From: Chryseobacterium sp. ISL-80
Lineage (GTDB): Bacteria; Bacillota; Bacilli; Bacillales; Cytobacillaceae
Assembly (NCBI GenBank): GCA_018613055.1
Contig: JAGGQZ010000014.1
Span: 1-64,000, forward strand
Length of the DNA stretch: 64,000 nucleotides
Reading direction: 5' to 3'
A model generated the notes under the pieces. That model was not told the origin of the DNA. It was given only the letters and a program-made list of their open reading frames with translations, and did no database searches. A program made the translations under genes and the position numbers. Shown here in pieces: positions 39,138-48,557 of this stretch. The stretch's first letter is position 1. Each line of letters begins with the position of its first letter.

Positions 39138-41522
39138 TTAAAATAAACCACTCTTCCCGACCGAAAAGGTTATCAATCCAAACGCCGGTTCAAACTTTGC
39201 TTCGTCTTGAAGTATTCCATTTATTTGGACCTTCAACTCTTGCTCGACTCCATGCACAATAAAACTCACCCGTTCCCATTCAGGATCGTACTGATTGTGT
39301 AAAACATCAACCGTGATTTCCAGGGAGTCTTCTTCTTTTCTTCCATCAATCTTCAACTCAAAATAATTCCCCTGCTGATAGTCAAAGGTTTTGCCGTCGT
39401 CTTCATAATAATTGAACGGGGACAATCCGTTCTCTGAAGGATATAAATGAACCTTGATTTCGGACTCTTTTTGCTCAGTAGAACTCCTCACAGAACCATG
39501 GATCAGCACCGCACCTTCTTTTACGAAAATCGGCATCGTTGCCATGTCTGCTTTAACCAGATGATGCTTTCCGCCCTCCAGTTTTTCATCAGTCCAATAA
39601 TTCACCCACATGCCCTCAGGCAAATACACAACCCTGTGATAGGTATCCGGCTTCATGATCGGCGCGACAATCACGTCGGAACCGATCATGAATTGATTGG
39701 AAAGGTTGAAGGTATGTTTATCTTCAGGGAATTCGAACACCAGCGGGCGCATGACCGGAACTCCCGTCAGGCTAGCCACACGGAATAAGGTATACAGATA
39801 TGGCAGCCACACATACCGCTCTTGAATGTACTTCCTGATGATTTTTTCATACTCCTCACCGAATGACCATGGTTCCTGGCGGATCGATTCGAGCACACTA
39901 TGATGCCTGAAGTACGGAGTGAACATGCCAACCTGGGTCCAGCGTGTCAGCAGCTGCCCTGTTGTATCATGCGCGAAGCCGCCGACATCGGGGCCGCAGA
40001 ACGGAACACCTGACATCCCAAGATTCATGCACATCGGAAGCGACATCTGCAAGTGCTCCCAGAAGCTGCGGTTATCCCCGGTCCAAACCGTACTATAGCG
40101 CTGCACCCCAGCAAAACCAGCCCTTGTCAGCAAGAACGGCCGTTTGCCATCGAGCTGTGCTTTCATCCCCTCATAGGTCGCCTCACCCATCAGCAAGCCA
40201 TACAGATTATGCAGTTCACGATGGGTCTTTGGATTGCCATCATTTTTATGCATGACCTTCAAATCCATCGTTTTCGTTTCGTTAAAAACAGCCGGCTCAT
40301 TCATATCATTCCAAATGCCTTCAATCCCCATCCTTGAGTAGAATTCATGCTTCTCACCCCACCATTTACGCACATCCACGCTCGTAAAATCAGGAAAGGC
40401 ACTCTTGCCTGGCCAGACATCCCCGAAGTAAAGATTCCCCTCGAGATATTTGCAAAAGTAATCCCCGTTCACACCCTCCTGGTATATAGGATACTCCGGG
40501 TCCTCCTTCACACCAGGATCGACAATCGGAATCACGTGGATCCCTTCCTGCTTCAAATCCTCCACCAATTTCTCAGGATTCGGAAACCTCTCTTCATCAA
40601 AGGTAAACACACGATACCCATCCATATAATGAATGTCCAAGTAGATGGCATCAAGCGGAATGTCCCTCTCCCGGAACTCCTTCACAAGCTCCCTCACTTC
40701 CTGCTCCGACTCATAGCTATAACGCGATTGATGATAACCAAGAGCCCACTTAGGAGGAAGTGGCATCCTTCCGGTGATTTCCGTATACTGCTCCACCACA
40801 TCTTTCGGCTTCGGACCTGCAAAAAGATAATAATCCAGCTGACCGCCTTCCGCCCAAAAAGAATACGTTTCGTCCGAAGACTTCATGTCAAAAACGCTTT
40901 TGAAAGTATTGTCAAAATACAGCCCATACGCCATTCCATTGCGAATAGCCATAAAATAAGGGATCGACTGATACAGCGCATCAATCTCAGGATTATGCGG
41001 AGCATACACATCCGTATTCCACATCGTCATCTTTTCTCCCCGCTTATCCAGGAAGCTCGTTTTCTCCCCAAATCCATAGAAATGATCATCAGGATGCATC
41101 TCTTTAAAACAAATAACCTCTTTCTTCTCATTGAATCCCATCGACGACTCATGATCGCGCACGATGATCCGTCCCTGTTCATCCAGCATCGTAATCCTTA
41201 TCGGACTTTTATGTATGACAACCGTAAACTTCCCGCTTGATAGCTTGATTTCATCCTCACTCTCGGTTAAAGAAACCTCCACATCTTCAGGTTCCTTCAC
41301 CACCGCAAAGCTCGAACCCAATGATGGCTGTTCCTTAGGATTCATGACCACCCGCACAATATCATCCCGGTAAAAACGAACCGTTACATACCCATTTTCA
41401 CAACTTAGGTTCAGGTTGCTGTTATCAAGCTTACTAGAAACAACAGCTCCCACACTGCGGAAAGCAGGCCCTTTCCTCTGGCTCTTCATTCCAGGTTGAA
41501 TCGCAAAGCTAGTATCTTGCAT
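39138..41522 (-). CDS. GH31 alpha-glucosidase
   Basis: A 794-residue glycoside hydrolase family 31 enzyme. The N-terminal beta domain (about 1-220) precedes the TIM barrel, in which the catalytic nucleophile Asp is in GIWNDMNEPAVF and the acid/base Asp is in VWTGDNRSFWEHL. Two C-terminal beta domains follow (about 620-794). Such enzymes release glucose from alpha-glucosides; no signal peptide is seen, so it is probably cytoplasmic. The ATG at 41522 (MQDTSF) is 8 bases after GGAGG, and an upstream ATG at 41597 is not supported. No sugar-transport genes are adjacent. Confidence 0.92.
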   Translation of the reverse strand: MQDTSFAIQPGMKSQRKGPAFRSVGAVVSSKLDNSNLNLSCENGYVTVRFYRDDIVRVVMNPKEQPSLGSSFAVVKEPEDVEVSLTESEDEIKLSSGKFTVVIHKSPIRITMLDEQGRIIVRDHESSMGFNEKKEVICFKEMHPDDHFYGFGEKTSFLDKRGEKMTMWNTDVYAPHNPEIDALYQSIPYFMAIRNGMAYGLYFDNTFKSVFDMKSSDETYSFWAEGGQLDYYLFAGPKPKDVVEQYTEITGRMPLPPKWALGYHQSRYSYESEQEVRELVKEFRERDIPLDAIYLDIHYMDGYRVFTFDEERFPNPEKLVEDLKQEGIHVIPIVDPGVKEDPEYPIYQEGVNGDYFCKYLEGNLYFGDVWPGKSAFPDFTSVDVRKWWGEKHEFYSRMGIEGIWNDMNEPAVFNETKTMDLKVMHKNDGNPKTHRELHNLYGLLMGEATYEGMKAQLDGKRPFLLTRAGFAGVQRYSTVWTGDNRSFWEHLQMSLPMCMNLGMSGVPFCGPDVGGFAHDTTGQLLTRWTQVGMFTPYFRHHSVLESIRQEPWSFGEEYEKIIRKYIQERYVWLPYLYTLFRVASLTGVPVMRPLVFEFPEDKHTFNLSNQFMIGSDVIVAPIMKPDTYHRVVYLPEGMWVNYWTDEKLEGGKHHLVKADMATMPIFVKEGAVLIHGSVRSSTEQKESEIKVHLYPSENGLSPFNYYEDDGKTFDYQQGNYFELKIDGRKEEDSLEITVDVLHNQYDPEWERVSFIVHGVEQELKVQINGILQDEAKFEPAFGLITFSVGKSGLF

Positions 41523-41854
41523 GTATCTGTCCTCCAGACTTGTGATGTACCATTTAGTATTATTTCCTGACAGCGGGGCGTCTTCACTGTGCCTCATGTG
41601 AGTAATTCATCACTCATTCGAAAAATCACCCTTCTTCATCAATATACCTTATTTTTTTCTGCTTGACTCCTTCTTTTCTAGCCATCTGACAGTACCTACT
41701 TTGTAATTTTTTCTTAAAGGAATTTTTAAGGAATTTCAGGAAGATGGTACTGTGTTTTGGGCACGCCTCGGGCTGAAAAAATCCAATTTCTTGAACTAAC
41801 AGAAAAAAGACCTGTTAACAATTACCCATGAAGAAAGAGAAGACTCTTTTTGGG

Positions 41855-41896
41855 TTTACATATATTCACATTAGCTTAAAAGAACCCCTTTATAAT
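41855..41896 (+). promoter_or_regulatory. PhoP-box-like repeats and promoter of phoD
   Basis: TTTACA (41855), TTCACA (41865) and CTTAAA (41875) recur every 10 bases, like the TTAACA direct repeats bound by PhoP. Ten bases later comes a perfect TATAAT (41891-41896) with no good -35, as expected for an activated Pho promoter. It lies 45 bases before phoD. Confidence 0.6.
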
Positions 41897-41940
41897 CTGG
41901 TTCGTGATCAAAATCATTTTGTAGAGGGGAAGGTTTTACA

Positions 41941-43689
41941 ATGAATGAGAGACCGTTTGATGAAATGATCAGCAGCTGGAGTCAAGAAGGTTTGAAAAAG
42001 AACATGGACCGCCGCAGTTTTTTGAATGGGGCTGGCAAGCTTGCAGGGCTCTCGCTTGGACTTGCGATCGCTCAATCACTTGGAGGAGGATTCAAGGTCA
42101 ATGCTGCCCCTGTTTTCAACGAATACCCATTTAAGCTCGGAGTTGCTTCCGGAGATCCTCTGCATGATAGTGTCGTACTTTGGACAAGGCTTGCGCCAGA
42201 CCCGCTTGCAGGCGGAGGAATGCCGCAGCATTCTGTACCGGTGAAATGGGAAATTGCAGCGGATGAACACTTCCGCCAAATCATCAAGCGTGGGACTCAA
42301 CTTGCCACACCTGCTTTAGCCCACTCCGTCCATGTCGAAGTAACAGACCTGAAACCGAACACCGTTTATTTTTACCGTTTTAAAAGCGGAGAGGAATTCA
42401 GCCCGGACGGCAAAACAAAAACACTTCCTGTACCTGGAGCAAATGTAGCCGCGATGACCTTTGCATTTGCTTCATGCCAGCAATACGAGCATGGTTACTA
42501 CACTGCATACCAGCATATGGCCAAAGAAAATTTAGATCTTGTTTTTCACCTCGGAGATTACATATACGAATATGGCCCGAATGAATACGTGTCCCCAACC
42601 GGCAATGTCCGGGCACACAGCAGTTCAGAAATCGTCACTCTTGAAGACTACCGCAACAGGCATGCACAGTATCGTTCGGATGAGCATTTAAAATCAGCTC
42701 ATGCTGCTTTCCCATGGGTAGTCACCTGGGATGACCATGAAGTCGAAAACAATTATGCCAATATCATTCCGGAAAAAGGACAATCAGTTGAAGAGTTCAT
42801 AAAGCGCCGGGCTGCTGCCTATCAAGCCTATTATGAACATATGCCACTGCGCGTATCTTCCATGCCGCATAATGAAGGAATGAAACTCTACCGTAACTTT
42901 TCATACGGCAACCTGGCTGATTTTTATGTACTCGATACACGTCAATACCGTGATGACCAGGCAAATGGGGATGGAACAAAACCGCATTCTGAGGAATCAC
43001 TCGATCCGAATCGCACGACCCTTGGCGAAGAGCAGGAAAAATGGCTCCTTAGTAACCTGGGTAAATCAACTTCTCACTGGAATGTACTGGCCCAGCAAAT
43101 CTTCTTTGCCCAGCGAAAATTCGGGACAAGCACTGCTCCGAAATACAGCATGGACTCATGGGACGGTTACCCGGCTGCACGTGAACGCATCATCGATTTT
43201 GCCGCTAGCAACAACATCAACAACCTTGTTGTCCTCACCGGTGATGTTCATGCAAGCTGGGCGTCGAACCTGATGGAGGATTTCAATGACCTGAATGCGA
43301 AGATTCTCGGTGCGGAATTTGTTGGCACCTCGATCACCTCTGGAGGCAATGGCTCTGACGTCCGTGCCGATACAGCAGCAACGCTTGAGCGGAATCCGCA
43401 TATTAAATTTTTCAATAATTACCGCGGCTACGTCCGGTGCCATGTAACGCCGGAAAAATGGCAGGCAGATTATCGTGTGGTTCCTTACGTCACCGTTCTA
43501 GGGGCCGATATTTCAACGAGAGCATCATTCGTTCTTGAGAAGGATGAGCAAGGAATCAAAGAAGCCTCGTCCACAATCGTTCCAAACGGTGTCAAGCTAT
43601 CAAGTGAAACAGAGGAAGACCGCCATAAGGCACATGCAAAAGCACATCAAAAACAACTTGAAAAAAAGAAACAAAAAGTCACTAACTAA
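41941..43689 (+). CDS. phoD: PhoD, secreted phosphodiesterase/alkaline phosphatase
   Basis: A 582-residue PhoD-type enzyme. The N-terminus carries a twin-arginine signal ([20 protein letters not shown]) after an extended 25-residue lead. The metal-binding blocks are visible: [36 protein letters not shown] and [12 protein letters not shown]. subtilis PhoD degrades phosphodiesters, including wall teichoic acid, under phosphate starvation. It is followed by its dedicated translocase genes tatA and tatC. The C-terminus ends in a Lys-rich coil (about 555-582). Confidence 0.94.
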   Translation: MNERPFDEMISSWSQEGLKKNMDRRSFLNGAGKLAGLSLGLAIAQSLGGGFKVNAAPVFNEYPFKLGVASGDPLHDSVVLWTRLAPDPLAGGGMPQHSVPVKWEIAADEHFRQIIKRGTQLATPALAHSVHVEVTDLKPNTVYFYRFKSGEEFSPDGKTKTLPVPGANVAAMTFAFASCQQYEHGYYTAYQHMAKENLDLVFHLGDYIYEYGPNEYVSPTGNVRAHSSSEIVTLEDYRNRHAQYRSDEHLKSAHAAFPWVVTWDDHEVENNYANIIPEKGQSVEEFIKRRAAAYQAYYEHMPLRVSSMPHNEGMKLYRNFSYGNLADFYVLDTRQYRDDQANGDGTKPHSEESLDPNRTTLGEEQEKWLLSNLGKSTSHWNVLAQQIFFAQRKFGTSTAPKYSMDSWDGYPAARERIIDFAASNNINNLVVLTGDVHASWASNLMEDFNDLNAKILGAEFVGTSITSGGNGSDVRADTAATLERNPHIKFFNNYRGYVRCHVTPEKWQADYRVVPYVTVLGADISTRASFVLEKDEQGIKEASSTIVPNGVKLSSETEEDRHKAHAKAHQKQLEKKKQKVTN

Positions 43690-43721
43690 TAGCCTTACAT
43701 GAGGAATGGAGGTATACATTT

Positions 43722-43913
43722 ATGCTGCAAAATATCGGGATTCCCGGGTTAATCCTTGTTCTTGTCATTGCCCTGATCATTTTCGGTCCATCTAAGCTTC
43801 CTGATATCGGACGGGCATTCGGCACAACGATAAAGGAGTTCAAGAAATCGACGAGGGAATTAGTAGAAGATGCAGATTCGGAACAAGACAACAAAGAGAA
43901 GAAAACAGTTTAG
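43722..43913 (+). CDS. tatA: TatA, twin-arginine translocase subunit
   Basis: A 63-residue protein with one membrane helix (about 5-20, [20 protein letters not shown]), the conserved FGP hinge and an amphipathic helix ([15 protein letters not shown]), then an acidic/basic tail. It polymerises to form the channel for folded Tat substrates. The gene arrangement equals the B. subtilis phoD-tatAd-tatCd operon, so this is a TatAd-type subunit. The ATG is 9 bases after GGAGG, 32 bases past phoD. Confidence 0.95.
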   Translation: MLQNIGIPGLILVLVIALIIFGPSKLPDIGRAFGTTIKEFKKSTRELVEDADSEQDNKEKKTV

Positions 43914-43978
43914 CTTAAATGAGGAGATGCAGGCTGGAATTCCGCTTGCATCTTCTTTTAAAAAAGGAGGCGGTTTTA

Positions 43979-44716
43979 GTGAAAAGTCATGATATGGACC
44001 TTACCGGCCATCTTTCCGAGCTGCGGACAAGGCTGATTATCATAATGGCTGCATTCGTGTGCCTGTTTATTTTAGCTTTTCTTTATGTGGAAGAGATTTA
44101 TGCCTGGCTGGTAAGGGACCTTCAGGTAAAGCTTGCCGTACTGGGGCCGAGCGATATCTTATGGGTATATTTCATGCTGGCCGGAATCATTGCAGTTGCC
44201 GGAGTGATCCCGATTGCTGCCCATCAAATCTGGTGTTTTGTAAAACCAGCTTTGAAGACAGAGGAACGAAAACTGACACTCGCCTATATTCCAGCCTTGT
44301 TTTTGTTGTTCATCGCGGGATTGTCATTTGGCTATTTCGTGATTTTTCCTATCGTGTTCAAATTTCTGCTGTCATTATCAGATGAAATGATGACAACATT
44401 TTTCACGACGGAAAAATACTTCACGTTTCTTTTACATATGACGCTGCCCTTTGGATTCCTGTTCGAACTGCCTGTCGTGATCATGTTCCTGACAAGTCTC
44501 GGAATCCTGAACCCATACAGACTGCAGCATCTCAGGAAATACGCATACTTTGCACTGGTTGTTACATCTGTTGTAATAACCCCGCCAGATTTTCTATCAG
44601 ATATACTAGTCATCATCCCACTCCTGCTCTTGTACGAAATCAGCGTGCTTTTATCAAGGACTGTTTATCGGAAGAAGCAGAAGCATAGGAACGGTCCTTT
44701 TGCTTCAGATGCATAG
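43979..44716 (+). CDS. tatC: TatC, twin-arginine translocase receptor
   Basis: A 245-residue integral membrane protein with six helices. The N-terminal recognition region HLSELRTRLIII is present, together with the PF/FKPAL block (FVKPALKTEER) and FGYFVIFPIVFKFL. It binds the RR signal of PhoD. Translation should begin at the GTG at 43979, 8 bases after AAAGGAGG; the open frame upstream lacks a ribosome site. It forms a PhoD-dedicated TatAdCd pair with the preceding gene. Confidence 0.94.
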   Translation: MKSHDMDLTGHLSELRTRLIIIMAAFVCLFILAFLYVEEIYAWLVRDLQVKLAVLGPSDILWVYFMLAGIIAVAGVIPIAAHQIWCFVKPALKTEERKLTLAYIPALFLLFIAGLSFGYFVIFPIVFKFLLSLSDEMMTTFFTTEKYFTFLLHMTLPFGFLFELPVVIMFLTSLGILNPYRLQHLRKYAYFALVVTSVVITPPDFLSDILVIIPLLLLYEISVLLSRTVYRKKQKHRNGPFASDA

Positions 44717-44762
44717 GGACAAAGTGAGACAGCGGGACGGTTCCGTTGTCTCATGAATTTAT
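44711..44762. repeat. GACGGTT palindrome after tatC
   Basis: GAGACA-GCGGGACGGTTCCG-TTGTCTC forms a hairpin overlapping the end of tatC, followed by ATGAATTTATG, the usual right flank of this family. It may terminate the phoD-tat operon. Confidence 0.65.
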
Positions 44763-44796
44763 GTTACGTGATGCAAAGACCTTCCCCCTTCCTCTC

Positions 44797-45048
44797 TTAT
44801 CTATATAAATCGTTAAATTTCTTTTGTGCTCTAAGACGTTTAATGAAATTTTCAAGTGCATCATTTATATTTTCAAATTCTTTCCTAGAAATAGATTTTG
44901 CTCTCTCATCTGTTGTAAAAACTAGCCACTTCCCGTTATTTTCGCTTATCACAATTTCGTCAGGCTTAGTATCATGCTCATCGAACCAGTTATATCCGTT
45001 CAATTTTTCTTGGTTAATAATTTGCAATGCTTGTTCTCTATTCACCAT
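44797..45048 (-). CDS. Imm59-like immunity protein
   Basis: An 83-residue acidic/basic protein with the pattern REQALQIINQEKLNGYNWFDE ... DEIVISENNGKWLVFTTDER ... FENINDALENFIKRLR. That pattern matches the Imm59 family of small immunity proteins in polymorphic-toxin loci, as far as I can recognise it. It lies at the end of the toxin locus, separated from the SUKH gene by a GACGGTT repeat, and its own toxin is not in the window. The ATG at 45048 is close to AGGTAGGTGG. Confidence 0.65.
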   Translation of the reverse strand: MVNREQALQIINQEKLNGYNWFDEHDTKPDEIVISENNGKWLVFTTDERAKSISRKEFENINDALENFIKRLRAQKKFNDLYR

Positions 45049-45090
45049 TTCCACCTACCTGATTTTTACCAACACACCTAAACCCTCTAA

Positions 45091-45175
45091 CATGAGACAG
45101 AGAGCGGGTTCTACCATCTCTGATATTTACATATTTTCACTTTTTCTAAGGCACGAGAACCGTCCCCTTGTCTAT
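45091..45175. repeat. Full GACGGTT-type palindromic element inside the immunity cluster
   Basis: GAGACAGAGAGCGGGTTCTA on the left, GAGAACCGTCCCCTTGTC on the right, and a shared centre (CATCTCTGATATTTACATAT) with the copy at 38393. It separates the two immunity genes. Confidence 0.7.
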
Positions 45176-45179
45176 CCTA

Positions 45180-45629
45180 TTAAAAATCTTCTTCCCATGC
45201 TTCTTTTGCATCCAACAATCTTTGTGACAAAAATTCATTAAAATCCTTTGCAGTGTTGTAGTCATCAAGCCCATCTGGCCTATTCCAGGCTATTACTGGG
45301 CACTCATTATTCTTCATTTTGCTTGTATATAAACAATAAACATATTCTCCAGCATCTTCGACAACTACTAAATCCTTATCGAGTCCTAAATCTCTATATC
45401 TTCTTGTAATATCGACGACAGGGGTTCTATTTGACTTACCCACTCCTAAAATATCTACTCCGAATAACCCGCCAGATCCAAAGGTAGCTAAAAACCATTT
45501 ATAACTATCTGGTAGTTCCACCCCTAGCTCTTTTTGAACAAGCCCTATTTCACTTTCATCTACTCCTCCTGTAAAGTCATTTGATTCCTTGTTTTCGTTA
45601 ATAAAAATTAATAATTCCTCTTTACCCAT
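45180..45629 (-). CDS. SMI1/KNR4 (SUKH) family immunity protein
   Basis: A 149-residue SUKH-type protein. The family core is clear: VDESEIGLVQKELGVELPDSY, then KWFLATFGSGGLFGVDILG and later CPVIAWNRP with a C-terminal NEFLSQRLL helix. SUKH proteins neutralise many nuclease toxins by direct binding. Its ATG is only 15 bases after the stop of the LHH-nuclease toxin gene, so it is the cognate immunity gene. It should be cytoplasmic. Confidence 0.88.
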   Translation of the reverse strand: MGKEELLIFINENKESNDFTGGVDESEIGLVQKELGVELPDSYKWFLATFGSGGLFGVDILGVGKSNRTPVVDITRRYRDLGLDKDLVVVEDAGEYVYCLYTSKMKNNECPVIAWNRPDGLDDYNTAKDFNEFLSQRLLDAKEAWEEDF

Positions 45630-45644
45630 TCAAGAACCCTCCCT

Positions 45645-46874
45645 TTAGAATCCACTCGTCTCTATTTGCTTTGCTCTCCATCTCCAATATTTACTCCTAA
45701 AGTTATCGTATTGTTTTTTTAAAACAGGATCATTTCTAAAACTTCCACCATTCTCCACCAAACCATGCAAAATTCTATTATATTCATCATGCATACTCGC
45801 CGGAATTTCCACCATTGATCCCGGCTCTCTTTGAATTAAATGGTGAAGTTCAATAGTTGTTCCATCCTTCCAAATGGGTGCTCTGCCCTTTTTCATTAAT
45901 TCAAAATTTGTCAGACCACTATTAGGATCTATTCTTTTATAATCAATGTCCACCCTTTGGAAAACCCTTCTACTAATATCCCTTATTTCTCCATTTACCT
46001 TTGTCGTTCCTGTATATTCTACAGCCTTATAGTTTTTATAGTCTTTTCCTATATTCCTAACACCATTATCCCCAATTCCTACTTTTCCGTCTATCTTCTG
46101 AGGAACCTCTCGTTTTTCAACCCCTACTCCATTGTCTTTCGTCCCCGGAGTCACACGTTTTTCAATTGCTGCTCCGCTGTCCTTCTTCTCAATAGTCCCC
46201 GGCTGAACAACCCGAACTCCCCCAGCCTCCTCCACAACCTTAGCCCCTTTAGCCATCTTCACGGCCTTGTCAACGCCTTTGGTTCCGATGATTGCCAGGG
46301 CGGCTTCACCTATGGCACGGCCAAACCACTGCGATCGGCTTTTGGCATCGCCGTTTATGACGTCATTCTTCCAGGAGTCTGATATCGACTTCCAGATGCT
46401 TTTGGCGGTTTCCACGGGGTGGCTTACAGCATAAACGATGCCCTTGGCGGTCTCGATTGGATGGGTGATGGCGTTCCAAATTCCTTCAACGGTGGAAAAG
46501 ACAGCTTCAGCTACCCCTTGGCGAAATCCTGATACGACATCATTAGCCATCCCAAATAGATCTTTCATTTTGTCCCAGACCGACTTCTTTTCCGGTTCCT
46601 TGAATCGGTCCGCTTTCTTATCGGCTTTCACATATAAATCCATCGATACATCAACGAATTGATGAATTTTCTTCAGTTTCTTTTCGGTCTCTCTGACCTT
46701 TACAGCCGCTTCATTTAAATTCCTGCCTATGCTCCTTCGGGAGGCAATCCTGCCATCAACCTGCTGCCTGACGGACGAAATCTGGTTTCCAACCCCATCG
46801 ACCCGGGAGGATAGGTTGACTAAATCATTGTTGGCAGCCTTCACTTGCTTCACTTTTATATTAATCTTGGACAC
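45645..46874 (-). CDS. Polymorphic toxin with C-terminal LHH (HNH/Endo VII-fold) nuclease, T7SS-type
   Basis: A 409-residue toxin in three parts. Residues about 1-95 form a helical WXG/LXG-like trafficking region. Residues about 100-215 are an Ala/Gly-rich pretoxin region with the repeated HP(I/V)ETAK motif. Residues about 300-409 are the nuclease, with the LHH signature (TIELHHLIQREPGSMVEI) and the downstream H...LH pair (MHDEYNRILHG). There is no Sec signal, consistent with type VII secretion. Translation starts at a GTG, 7 bases after AGGAGG. The SUKH immunity gene follows. Confidence 0.85.
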   Translation of the reverse strand: MSKINIKVKQVKAANNDLVNLSSRVDGVGNQISSVRQQVDGRIASRRSIGRNLNEAAVKVRETEKKLKKIHQFVDVSMDLYVKADKKADRFKEPEKKSVWDKMKDLFGMANDVVSGFRQGVAEAVFSTVEGIWNAITHPIETAKGIVYAVSHPVETAKSIWKSISDSWKNDVINGDAKSRSQWFGRAIGEAALAIIGTKGVDKAVKMAKGAKVVEEAGGVRVVQPGTIEKKDSGAAIEKRVTPGTKDNGVGVEKREVPQKIDGKVGIGDNGVRNIGKDYKNYKAVEYTGTTKVNGEIRDISRRVFQRVDIDYKRIDPNSGLTNFELMKKGRAPIWKDGTTIELHHLIQREPGSMVEIPASMHDEYNRILHGLVENGGSFRNDPVLKKQYDNFRSKYWRWRAKQIETSGF

Positions 46875-46885
46875 TCGGTAACCTC

Positions 46886-47632
46886 CTACTCAAACATCGT
46901 CCGGAATTCTTCCAACGATTCACGAAAATAAAATGGCCTGGTGTCTTCAACAATGGAATTGGCCAGCGGGATGACTTCATCAAGAATCAATACTTCAACC
47001 TGCTGTTCTACCCGTTGATTGATAGCGTCGAAAACTTCTTGAGTCATGCCTTCTTCCAAGTCATCTACTTCCAATGCCACTAGAGGAAAAGGACGTCCAG
47101 CAGCCGATGGGTTATATATATTGACCAGATAAGCTTTCCTTACAGATGGAAACTTCTTTAGACAAGAACGGAACCTTTCCATTACACTTTCCGGAAGCTC
47201 CACTATTTGTTCAGTCAGAATCCTTTCCTTCTCTTCGTCACTTAACTTTTCGAAAAAATAGTGCAGAATTCTGCCGTCTTTCATCGTTTCAAGTTCTTCA
47301 CAGATGATTTTTTTACTCAAACCGGTAAAAGGATTCAACACCCACGGAAGTTCTGTCCCTGCCATCTCTAAAAGCAGCTCTGCAGGGATTTTGACATATG
47401 GATACTCTGATTGGATGATCGCATCAAACTTCTCCCAGCTCGTAAAAACTGGCAGCACAAGCTCTCCACCCTCTTCGATGTACTTTAAGTTCAGCGTCTC
47501 CTCATCCGCAATCGACCCAATCACGACCAGTTCAAGTTCCACCAACGCTTTATAAAACTGAAAATACCTAGTAGGCTCCTCAATAGCCGCAGACAGCAAA
47601 TCATCAAAAGACTCAATCACATGATTATTCAT
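46886..47632 (-). CDS. SseB-domain protein, first gene of the toxin locus
   Basis: A 249-residue protein with an N-terminal SseB fold (PTRYFQFYKALVELELVVIG ... LPVFTSWEKFDAII, GTELPWVLNPFTG) and an SseB C-terminal domain (VRKAYLVNIYNPSAAGRPFPLVALEV, given here in parts as VRKAYLVNIYNP and FPLVALEVDD). The role is not established. It lies 11 bases ahead of the toxin gene and is co-transcribed, so it may be an adaptor or chaperone for the toxin. The ATG at 47632 is 5 bases after AGGAG. Confidence 0.78.
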   Translation of the reverse strand: MNNHVIESFDDLLSAAIEEPTRYFQFYKALVELELVVIGSIADEETLNLKYIEEGGELVLPVFTSWEKFDAIIQSEYPYVKIPAELLLEMAGTELPWVLNPFTGLSKKIICEELETMKDGRILHYFFEKLSDEEKERILTEQIVELPESVMERFRSCLKKFPSVRKAYLVNIYNPSAAGRPFPLVALEVDDLEEGMTQEVFDAINQRVEQQVEVLILDEVIPLANSIVEDTRPFYFRESLEEFRTMFE

Positions 47633-47638
47633 AACCAC

Positions 47639-47915
47639 TCCTGAAAATTAGACATAACCAATATATAATTCCACAAATATCCAAATATCCCTTTTGGAAA
47701 AATATGAGTCAAAAGACACAAAAGTCCATAAAAAGCTTAATTCCCACTTAAAGACAGAGAACTTAGGACACCCTCTCTTCACAATGCTAGTTTTCATTTA
47801 AGAAGCACAGGTTACATCCCCATTTATATAAAAATAATAAATTTAACTATCATACAAGCCCTGTCCTCTTTTGGTTAATAGAATAGGATGTATTAAATCT
47901 AAGGATGGGAGGTGA
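47639..47915. other. Gene-free gap between divergent genes
   Basis: AT-rich sequence with no gene seen. It must hold the promoter of the SseB-toxin operon and that of the small plus-strand gene at 47922. Confidence 0.4.
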
Positions 47916-47921
47916 ATGATA

Positions 47922-48257
47922 ATGGCACAAAAAACGGTTAATAACCGCAGCGCAGCGACTTTGCAGATTGGTTTTCTTGTTCGTCAAGGTGCTGATCCGG
48001 CCAACTTTGATGGAGTAGTCTATTTTACAATCCGTCCAGGAGAAACGAGAACAGTCACTTACGGAAACCAACAAAATGTGTTCCTAAACGGTGTCGTGAT
48101 ATCTACGATTTCCAATGGGGATGTCTATACTAAAACACAAATCGTAACAGTAAGAGGAAGCCAGCTCGATAATCTTTTAAACACAAATAGTATTATTGAC
48201 ATCCTTCCAATTTCAACTGACTATGTAATGTTTGCACGCAATCCAAATTCGAATTAG
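47922..48257 (+). CDS. Small beta-rich protein of unknown function
   Basis: A 111-residue protein without signal peptide or membrane helix. Alternating hydrophobic and polar residues suggest an all-beta domain (AATLQIGFLVRQG, VYFTIRPGETRTVTYG, VFLNGVVISTISNGD). The repeated Asn/Gly turns and 'ethical' PGETRTV motif resemble structural proteins of spores or surfaces, but I do not recognise a family. The ATG at 47922 (MAQKTV) is 9 bases after GGAGG. A GC-rich hairpin follows (CCGCACTCATCCC/GGGATGGGTGCGG, about 48270-48300) as terminator. Confidence 0.6.
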   Translation: MAQKTVNNRSAATLQIGFLVRQGADPANFDGVVYFTIRPGETRTVTYGNQQNVFLNGVVISTISNGDVYTKTQIVTVRGSQLDNLLNTNSIIDILPISTDYVMFARNPNSN

Positions 48258-48269
48258 GTAGGTCCCCTG

Positions 48270-48304
48270 CCGCACTCATCCCTTATTGGGATGGGTGCGG
48301 TTTT
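48270..48304 (+). terminator. Terminator of the small beta-rich gene
   Basis: CCGCACTCATCCC pairs with GGGATGGGTGCGG around TTATT and is followed by TTTTATT. Confidence 0.85.
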
Positions 48305-48523
48305 ATTAGATTTGAAATGTCAACTTCGTACCAATGTTTGGTAAAGGAGTTATTTAGATTTATTGAGACACTCTTCCCGTACCTGTGTCCCCTTCAATTG
48401 TTGAGCTTAGATGGTGGTATAGCGCTGTAACCTTTTAAGGACAATACCGTTATCCAAGATTATGGAATGTAACACTGTTTCCAATCTCAAACGGTCATGA
48501 GAACCGCCGCTTTTCCCTCTATA

Positions 48524-48553
48524 GAAAAAGGCAACCGTTGGCGGCTGCCTTTT
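48524..48553 (-). terminator. Terminator of the EamA transporter gene
   Basis: On the minus strand, GGCAGCCGCC-AAC-GGTTGCC is followed by TTTTT. The same hairpin is found at 52713-52741 after the truncated copy. Confidence 0.8.
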
Positions 48554-48557
48554 AAAC

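Noticed and set aside
40347-41240. Plus-strand 297-codon frame
   Set aside because: Antisense to the GH31 gene; His/Ile/Arg-rich shadow without ribosome site.
44753-45241. Plus-strand 162-codon frame over the immunity genes
   Set aside because: Antisense to the Imm59-like gene and crossing a palindromic repeat; Ser/Phe/Leu-rich shadow.
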